Position numbers and translations under genes: made by a program | Part shown: piece after piece, positions 58,190-64,000 of the stretch | Numbering within the stretch: position 1 is the first letter of the stretch | How the letters are laid out: every line of letters starts with the position of its first letter | NCBI GenBank assembly: GCA_001972305.1 | Contig: BDDD01002233.1 | Coordinates: forward strand, 111,856 to 175,855 | Source: Cephalotus follicularis | Lineage: Eukaryota > Streptophyta > Magnoliopsida > Oxalidales > Cephalotaceae | Reading direction: 5' to 3' | Length of the DNA stretch: 64,000 nucleotides | The notes under the pieces: model-generated | Database searches by the model: none | Told to the model about the DNA's origin: nothing | What the model saw: the letters and a program-made list of their open reading frames with translations, nothing else

Positions 58190-58721
58190 GGGTGTTCATT
58201 TTTTACTGAAAACAAAAATCCAAACTGAGTTTTTTTAATACGGTCTGATTATTTAGGTTTTTTTGTGTAATTCGGTGTAAAAACCAAATAATCGAACTAA
58301 TTTCTGTTCGGTTTTTGGTTTAGACTTTTGAAAATTCGGTTAAACAGAAAAATCGAATTTTTTAATTAATTAATTTATTTATATTTCTTAATGTGAGTTG
58401 TAGATTTGAGGATTTTTATTTGATTATTTGTAATGTAATTATATTGTAATATGTGTTTAGTTTAGAATTTGATTATTTTGGATGTAATTATGTTTCGTTT
58501 ATGTTACTTTTATATTTTAAAATATTTAATTTTTTTCAAGGATTTTTTTTGAAAAATTTGATTAAGCCAGTTTCATCCGAAAAAACAGATATATTTTTAT
58601 TTTTTTATTTCGGTTTTTACTAATTTCACTTTGGTGTTCAGTTTTAATGAATGAAAAATCAAAAAAAAAAAAAAACAAATCGAACTCTTAATTCGATTCA
58701 ATTTGAAGCGATTGAACACCC
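58190..58721. mobile_element. MITE-like repeat with GGGTGTTCA ends
   Basis: The ends GGGTGTTCA (58190) and TGAACACCC (58721) are perfect 9-bp inverted repeats. The interior is AT-rich with TTCGGTTTTT/AAAACCGAA-like text in both orientations, a pattern I associate with common hAT-type MITEs of dicots. A convincing 8-bp target duplication is not present (AAAACTAA versus CAACCAAA), so the call is moderate. Confidence 0.5.
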
Positions 58722-59250
58722 CAACCAAAGATGGTAAACAAAATTCAATATTCCACCATTGCAAATTCTGTGTCAAAAATTTGTTATGGTTGAAGGTAAC
58801 GTCATTTGAATTGCAATATTGCAGCAACTCCAGACAAAGATTCAATCAACTTTGCACTGATAAGTCAACAATAATTAATGCCAAGTCAAAACAAGTAACA
58901 AGCTTTTAGATAATGAAGTCTCCTTAGTCGCATGATTTCCATCAATAATTATCGAGAGCATGGCATAGCTTCCATTATTTGCAGAGAACTGTTCTTGCTA
59001 GTTCAACTCCTAGTTTCTTTTCATATTTTGGTAGTAATGTGGATTGAACTTGCCATTAAAAAGGAAATATTCATTTGGAAACTTGTTTCATTTCGAATTT
59101 CTTTGTATTATATATGATTTCTTTAAACAGTTATGTTCTGCATTCCCAATTGAGAATAATTTTAACAAACACAAGCATATCCTTAATATTGATAACTCTC
59201 ACACAGGGATTTTAGCACACTGGAAACAACTACCGTCATCTCTAAACACA
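58722..59250. other. Downstream region of the dirigent gene
   Basis: No gene is seen. The right part is presumably the 3' untranslated region of the minus-strand dirigent gene that ends at 59251. Confidence 0.45.
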
Positions 59251-60165
59251 CTAGTAAGCAAGATACACAGTAATCTGCAGCAGAGTCTCAACCCCATCAG
59301 TCTCATGCTGGTTAGTGTCTGGAAAGGTCTTAAGGGTAGCATAGCCCTTAGCATTGGCATACTTTCCGGTGCCTCCCATGACTGCAACTTGTGATTCGGA
59401 AACAGCAGTCTTATGGACACCAAAGAAGCTGATGCTATCGGCATAGCCACCACTCTCAAACATAGCTGTGAAAGCCATAGTCTGGCCATTTCCATCTATA
59501 GAACTCACTACGTAAAACCCCTGTGCCTTACCAACATGACCAGAACCTAACTCATGTCCTTCGGTTAGTTCATCATCAATGACTGTCATTGTCCCAAACA
59601 TGAGCTCTTGAAGGAGAGCTCCTTGAGGGACTTGACCTCCATTCATGATTGGAACCCCAAACCCGCCATTGTTATTGTTATTTCCGTTGTTTTGGATGGT
59701 ATTACCTGCGTTTCCACCGAGGCCAGAAAGGAAAGGAATGTTGTTATTGTTAACAATTCCATTGTTGTTGTTGTTGAGGGGAATACCATTGTTAATTGGA
59801 AGGTTAGCACCATTAGGCTTCGCAAATGGGAGTTGACCATTGACTGCTGGATTGGCAACAATTCCAGTAACCGCGACAGCGGAGGGGTTTGATCCACCAA
59901 GTATGTCGTGCATGAAGAAAATCAGGTCATGAAGAGGGTCTGCATTGGCAGCTGCAGCACTGGTGGCTGCTGCTGGTGCAGTAATCACAGGAGGAACACC
60001 GGCAAGGGGTGATACATCTATGTTAGGTGCCACTGGTGCAGTGGATGGAACTTCTGTTTCTTCATCGAGGATTCTAGCTGAGGTGGTGCAAGTGGTTTTT
60101 AGAGCTAAAAGTAGTATTGAAATTATGGCTTTGATTGGAACTGTGAGGGATTTATGAGTTGCCAT
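59251..60165 (-). CDS. Dirigent protein, ESB1-type (DIR-e subgroup)
   Basis: Intronless gene for a 304-residue secreted protein. Residues 1-30 are a signal peptide ending TTCTTSA. A proline/alanine-rich stretch (39-76) precedes the first part of the dirigent domain (DPLHDLIFFMHDILGGSNPS, 77-96). The domain is then interrupted by an Asn/Gly-rich low-complexity insert (about 105-178, with runs of five Asn) and resumes at 180-304 (LLQELMFGTMTVIDDELTEG, GFYVVSSIDGNG, VMGGTGKYANAKGYATL). This split layout is typical of the ESB1/DIR10, DIR9, DIR18 and DIR24 group, which act in the apoplast; ESB1 is needed for ordered lignin in the Casparian strip. The start is the first ATG behind a TATA box. No breaks. 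Confidence 0.92.
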   Translation of the reverse strand: MATHKSLTVPIKAIISILLLALKTTCTTSARILDEETEVPSTAPVAPNIDVSPLAGVPPVITAPAAATSAAAANADPLHDLIFFMHDILGGSNPSAVAVTGIVANPAVNGQLPFAKPNGANLPINNGIPLNNNNNGIVNNNNIPFLSGLGGNAGNTIQNNGNNNNNGGFGVPIMNGGQVPQGALLQELMFGTMTVIDDELTEGHELGSGHVGKAQGFYVVSSIDGNGQTMAFTAMFESGGYADSISFFGVHKTAVSESQVAVMGGTGKYANAKGYATLKTFPDTNQHETDGVETLLQITVYLAY

Positions 60166-60262
60166 GAGTTTAGGAAGATTTTAAGAAGCTTTGAAGGTAT
60201 TAAATGATTGTGAGTGGGCTTTCTTTTGGTGAAGCGATGATGAAATAAGGTAGTGTGTCTAT

Positions 60263-60271
60263 GTATATATA
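60263..60271 (-). promoter_or_regulatory. TATA box of the dirigent gene
   Basis: TATATATAC on the minus strand, 98 bp upstream of the ATG at 60165. The position fits a leader of about 65-70 bases. Further upstream sequence to 60540 shows no recognised element. Confidence 0.6.
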
Positions 60272-61228
60272 CTATGAATGGGATTGTGAGATGGGGTTGA
60301 TGAAATGGATTCGGTGCTTGCCTCAGGTGTGTTGGTTAGAAGAGAATTTTGTCCAACATATGTGAAGACATGTACAATACAATTAAAAATAATCAAATTT
60401 GAACTTGAGAATTGATATACCAACTCAACTCAGATGTTGTTAGGTACCATAAGTACTCAAGAATTTGGAATTGATTATTCAAGTACAGCAAAAACCGCTC
60501 TAATCCATCGACTCCTCTCTCTAGGGGTTACTTAAATGTATATTAAAGGGCATCACCTGCTACATGTTTGTGCACACTTACGAACTTCCTGCAAAGAAAA
60601 TTTGCAAAAATAATTGGAGAATTGATGCACGAGTTGACTCCAATATGAGATGAAAACAGATCAATCTTTTATCAATGAAATCACTTGTTCTATCTTTAGC
60701 TCTCTGGATAATTAGCCACATTTCTTTTATCTTGAAAGAAAAGAATAACCACCTAGGATTACACAGGCAGTAGTGACCATCAACTTCAAGCTGCAGTCTC
60801 AAAGATTATAGCTTGATTAGTAATACTGGACCCATAATCAAGAAAAAGGTTTCACTCTTCCCTGGAGCCTACAACAAGGCAGGTCAATTGAGTGATAAAG
60901 TCAACCCATAGCCAACATGTTATTTAGGTTAGGGCTTCCAAGGAACCACATCACAACTTTTGCTTTTTCCATCTCATCCAGAACAAAGCACCGTCTGTCT
61001 TCTCAAAGCAAATTTGGCCTGCAGCAAAGCAAGTCGATGTTTAAAGTTAAAACCGTGGATGTCGTGCCGCCACTGAATTGCAGACCTTCATGCTTCTTAC
61101 TCCCAGACAAAACAAAACCCATCAATTATCAAAACCTACCGACATATATCAGTCAAAACAGGACCTCAGCATGAACAACCACAAAAAGCTGTATCAAAAT
61201 TACATCATTATCGCTTCTGAAATGGTAT
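60272..61228. other. Intergenic between dirigent and PPR genes
   Basis: Holds the upstream region of the dirigent gene and the 3' untranslated region of the PPR gene, both on the minus strand. No other gene or repeat is recognised. Confidence 0.45.
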
Positions 61229-62632
61229 TCAACGGGCTGATATAAGTTCACTTAGAAGCTGACATCTACCTTCATCTTCACCACAGATGTCCCTGACTAG
61301 AGCTTCCCAAGCATTTATATCAAATGTCATTTTTCTCTTTCCCATCTCCTCCAAAACAAAGCAAGCACCATCTATATTACCGCACTTCAACAGCCCCACA
61401 GCCAAACAAATTAATTTTTCTGATTGTGGGCAATGCCTTCTTGTCAACATTGCAGTGAAAACCTTCAGGCCTCCATCAAAATCCCGGACCTGGCAAAACC
61501 CATCAACCATCATCCGGTATGTGGCTGCATTCGGATCACAACCTTTAACCTGCATTTCAATCAAAACTTTATAAGCCTCTGCTGCTCTACCCTCCTTGCA
61601 CATGAAATTTATCAATATATTATAGATAACAACATCTGGCTGAAACCGCCTGTTCTTCATCTCAAGAAGCAAAGATTTTGCCTCCTCAATCTTCCCCCTC
61701 TTCCCAAGATCACTCATCAACACACCAAAATTCACAAGCCGCGGTTTACACCCTCGATATGCCATATCAAACATCAACTTTTCAGCTTCCTTATACTCGT
61801 CATTCAGGCACAAACCCTTCATCAACAATGCATATGTCACTGCATTCGGGTACTTCCCCTTCTGCATCATGTCCTCCAGCAATTCCTTAGCTTTCTCCAC
61901 CTCACCCTTTCTGCACTTGAACCCTATTAGACTGTTATAAGTCACAACACTTGGTTGAACTTTTTTCTCAAGCATTTCATCAAACACCTTACACGCTTCT
62001 TCAAAATCCCCCTTCTGAAGCCACCCCTTGATCATTATATTAAACGAAACCGAATTTCGACGAAAGCCCATTTTGTAAGCCTGATCAAACATCTCCTTTG
62101 AATCAACTAACCTATTATTATCAACTAGAACATTAAGAATCGCATTAAAAGACTGTATTGTACGGACACAATCAAAAGACTTGTTCATTGTACGGAATAT
62201 TTCCATGGCCTTATCAACCAAATGGGCTTTTCCATAATGTTGAATCAAAGCAATGAAAAGGGTCTCTCTACATGTAACATTATAATCTCTAATATAACCA
62301 AGAACAGTCTCAACAGCAACAAAATCACGACAATGGGCAAGCTTGTATATGAGAGCAGAATATGAAGGATAGTCATGTTTATATCCCATTCGGTGATACT
62401 CGTGAAAGAGAGATAAAGCCTCATCTGGGTTATGTATCTCTTTGATATTGGAGATGAATGGTATCGGTTTCTGTGGTTTTGGTGTCGGTTTCATAGCATT
62501 TCCATTTCTGGGTTTGGTTTTGGGTCTTCTAGGACCAGGAGTGTGATACTGCTCAAAGAGGTTGTGATTGATGTAATGGAGATATTGAGCTGATTGTGTT
62601 TGATTGATTGCTTTTAATTGTGAAAGGATCAT
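61229..62632 (-). CDS. P-class PPR protein, At1g07740-like
   Basis: Intronless gene for a 467-residue pentatricopeptide repeat protein. Such proteins bind organelle RNA through tandem 35-residue helical repeats and act in processing or stability. The N-terminus (residues 1-60, basic, rich in Pro and Lys with few acids) fits a mitochondrial presequence. From about residue 75 to 440 roughly ten PPR motifs follow, e.g. SVSFNIMIKGWLQKGDFEEA, SVVTYNSLIGFKCRKGEVEK, DVVIYNILINFMCKEGRAAE, NAATYRMMVDGFCQVRDFDG. There is no E, DYW or LAGLIDADG tail. Order and sequence agree well with my memory of Arabidopsis At1g07740, whose RNA target I do not know. No breaks; stop directly after SELISAR. Confidence 0.93.
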   Translation of the reverse strand: MILSQLKAINQTQSAQYLHYINHNLFEQYHTPGPRRPKTKPRNGNAMKPTPKPQKPIPFISNIKEIHNPDEALSLFHEYHRMGYKHDYPSYSALIYKLAHCRDFVAVETVLGYIRDYNVTCRETLFIALIQHYGKAHLVDKAMEIFRTMNKSFDCVRTIQSFNAILNVLVDNNRLVDSKEMFDQAYKMGFRRNSVSFNIMIKGWLQKGDFEEACKVFDEMLEKKVQPSVVTYNSLIGFKCRKGEVEKAKELLEDMMQKGKYPNAVTYALLMKGLCLNDEYKEAEKLMFDMAYRGCKPRLVNFGVLMSDLGKRGKIEEAKSLLLEMKNRRFQPDVVIYNILINFMCKEGRAAEAYKVLIEMQVKGCDPNAATYRMMVDGFCQVRDFDGGLKVFTAMLTRRHCPQSEKLICLAVGLLKCGNIDGACFVLEEMGKRKMTFDINAWEALVRDICGEDEGRCQLLSELISAR

Positions 62633-63330
62633 GGTAGCTTAAAGAGAATTAATTTCTTTACACTTTGTTTGGATCCCGTGATTTTGAGAGAGAAACTGGG
62701 AGGAAGTGTTTCTAAAATTTCCCTCCTCCTGTAGGTTTAAACGGAAATAACGAGAAATTGATTGTTTGGTTGGGAGGTTAATGAGACGAATCTTACATTC
62801 ACATCAAATTTAATGAGATAAAAAATATCCTTTCAATTATTTTACATTCATGTAAGCAAATTAATATTTGTCTTAAGCATTCTATTCAACTATCGTATTA
62901 ATTTTTATCTAAGTTATTAAATTACATTCATATAAGTCAATTAATATTTATCTAACGTAGAGCCTTTAATTTGCATGGCAAAATTGTTGTTTTCATTTGA
63001 GTTAATTTTGAAATTTTGTTACTCCTATATGACATTAGTATAGATATTTTACAAAATCGCATGCATTACACGAGCTTATAATTAGTATTTAATAATTGAA
63101 ATACATATATATCCATAAAATATTAAATTTAGCTGTTGAAATTACAAAACGTAAAATACAGGCTTTAAAATTATGATGATACAACTTGTATTTTATGATA
63201 ACAATACTCACTCTTTCATATATATAGGTAAAATAAGAAAGGCCTCATGGGCTTGGGAAATGTGCTGATGCAAGTAACAGGCACGCACGCCTTATCATGG
63301 GCCATTGAAGCTGACAACTGGGCTTATTAT
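62633..63330. other. Intergenic, PPR promoter side and P450 3' side
   Basis: AT-rich. Contains the upstream region of the PPR gene and the 3' untranslated region of the P450 gene. Direct repeats of TTACATTCATATAAG-like text occur at 62844 and 62930. No gene is recognised. Confidence 0.45.
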
Positions 63331-64000
63331 TTATTCTTTGACCAAAGATTTAACTGGGCCAAAGCGAGCCGTAGGAACACATATAAGATCATTGGCCCTT
63401 GGAGCTGTCAATCCGGGCCTTTCAGTCATGTCGACGACACAAGCACGGCCGTTCATTTCCTTCCCGACCGATGTAACCACCTTCCAATCAAAACACTGAA
63501 TTAAAGATGCCAGCACCGCAGGCAGCTCTTGCAAGGCCAAAGAAATTCCAGGGCATCCCCTCCTCCCAGTACCAAAGGGCAGAAGTTGAAAATGTTGGCC
63601 TTTAACATCTACAAGGCCCAATGGATCTCCGTGATCGAAACTTAAGAATCTCTCGGGCATAAAGTCCAGTGGGTTTTTCCAAATCTCGGGGTCCCTTCCA
63701 ATAGCCCACATGTTCACAAATAGCAATGTTTGTGATGGTATGACATATTTGTCAATGTTACATTTTTCTGTTGATTTTCTTGCAATCATAGGGATTGGTG
63801 GGTGAAGCCGAAATGTTTCCTTGATGATGGCTTGAATGTAGGGTAGATTTGGACAATCTGATTCATTCACTAACCTACTATTTCCAATAACATTCTCAAT
63901 CTCCTCTCTTGCTTTATTAAACACATTTGGATGGTTGATGAGCTCTGCTAGTGCCCATTCAAGCGTAATTGCCGTTGTGTCTGTAGCAGCAGTGAAGAAA
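63331..64000 (-). CDS. Cytochrome P450, CYP93-like, C-terminal part (runs off window)
   Basis: The last 223 or so residues of a plant P450; the 5' part lies beyond 64000. From the edge: the I-helix oxygen-binding motif ([15 protein letters not shown]), ExxR in the K-helix ([13 protein letters not shown]), PERF (DFMPERFL), and the heme-binding loop [11 protein letters not shown] with its Cys ligand, closing with [14 protein letters not shown] and a stop at 63331. P450s of this kind are ER-membrane mono-oxygenases. The I-helix text and the [17 protein letters not shown] region resemble CYP93 enzymes (flavone or isoflavone hydroxylation in several lineages). The family is fairly likely, the substrate unknown. 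No break in the visible part. Confidence 0.9.
   Translation of the reverse strand, partial: FFTAATDTTAITLEWALAELINHPNVFNKAREEIENVIGNSRLVNESDCPNLPYIQAIIKETFRLHPPIPMIARKSTEKCNIDKYVIPSQTLLFVNMWAIGRDPEIWKNPLDFMPERFLSFDHGDPLGLVDVKGQHFQLLPFGTGRRGCPGISLALQELPAVLASLIQCFDWKVVTSVGKEMNGRACVVDMTERPGLTAPRANDLICVPTARFGPVKSLVKE

Noticed and set aside
59608-59900. Plus- and minus-strand frames overlapping the dirigent gene
   Set aside because: Shadows of the Asn-rich insert of the dirigent coding sequence in other frames.
1-64000. CRISPR arrays, operons, rRNA and tRNA genes, organellar insertions
   Set aside because: None is supported. Repeat arrays lack CRISPR geometry, no tRNA-like A and B box pair with a cloverleaf was found, and no long chloroplast or mitochondrial gene was recognised.

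Overview
The window is nuclear DNA of a flowering plant, most likely a eudicot. The evidence is spliced genes with GT..AG introns, an AT-rich background, plant-only families (KCS, ESB1-type dirigent protein, P-class PPR, CYP93-like P450, FAR1-related) and a dense mix of plant transposable elements. No species can be named from the sequence.

Layout. 0-17 kb is repeat-rich: a long inverted repeat around an LTR-type insertion (1-2693), a thrice-repeated non-coding segment, LINE fragments, two broken Ty1/copia copies of one family in opposite orientation (4.4-6.5 and 13.1-15.2 kb), a solo LTR with a perfect target duplication (7268-8676) and the 5' end of a CACTA transposon (15209). 17.05-21.1 kb is a nearly full-length PIF/Harbinger transposon with Myb-like and DDE-transposase remains; a short deletion derivative of the same family lies at 26.6-27.4 kb. 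Between them is an apparently intact intronless 3-ketoacyl-CoA synthase gene (23887-25299), with a hairpin repeat just behind its stop codon.

28.7-39.7 kb is a nest of CACTA elements. The clearest (28748-36046, terminal repeats plus an ACA target duplication) carries four exon-shaped pieces of a P4-type lipid-flippase gene and has itself been invaded by a 3.3 kb solo LTR with a perfect GGTTT duplication. 41.2-42.7 kb holds a broken FAR1-related/MULE-type gene. 44.2-49.1 kb is a complete nine-exon Nudix hydrolase gene (NUDT9-like). From 50438 a different CACTA terminus is followed by fragments of at least three unrelated genes in one orientation: NECAP, the end of ribosomal protein S18, and a multi-exon plant gene I cannot name. 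53.3-57.7 kb is LTR-type debris, a copia integrase fragment and a 5'-truncated LINE with poly(A).

58-64 kb is more gene-like, all on the minus strand: an ESB1-type dirigent protein (59251-60165), a mitochondrial-type PPR protein (61229-62632) and the 3' part of a P450 running off the window end (63331-64000). The five host genes do not form a pathway. Loosely, KCS (wax/suberin acyl chains) and the dirigent protein (Casparian-strip lignin) both belong to barrier biology, but proximity is not evidence of linkage. The most interesting themes are two gene-capturing CACTA elements and the recurrence of degenerate GTCGAC-core palindrome arrays in several otherwise different LTR-like sequences.
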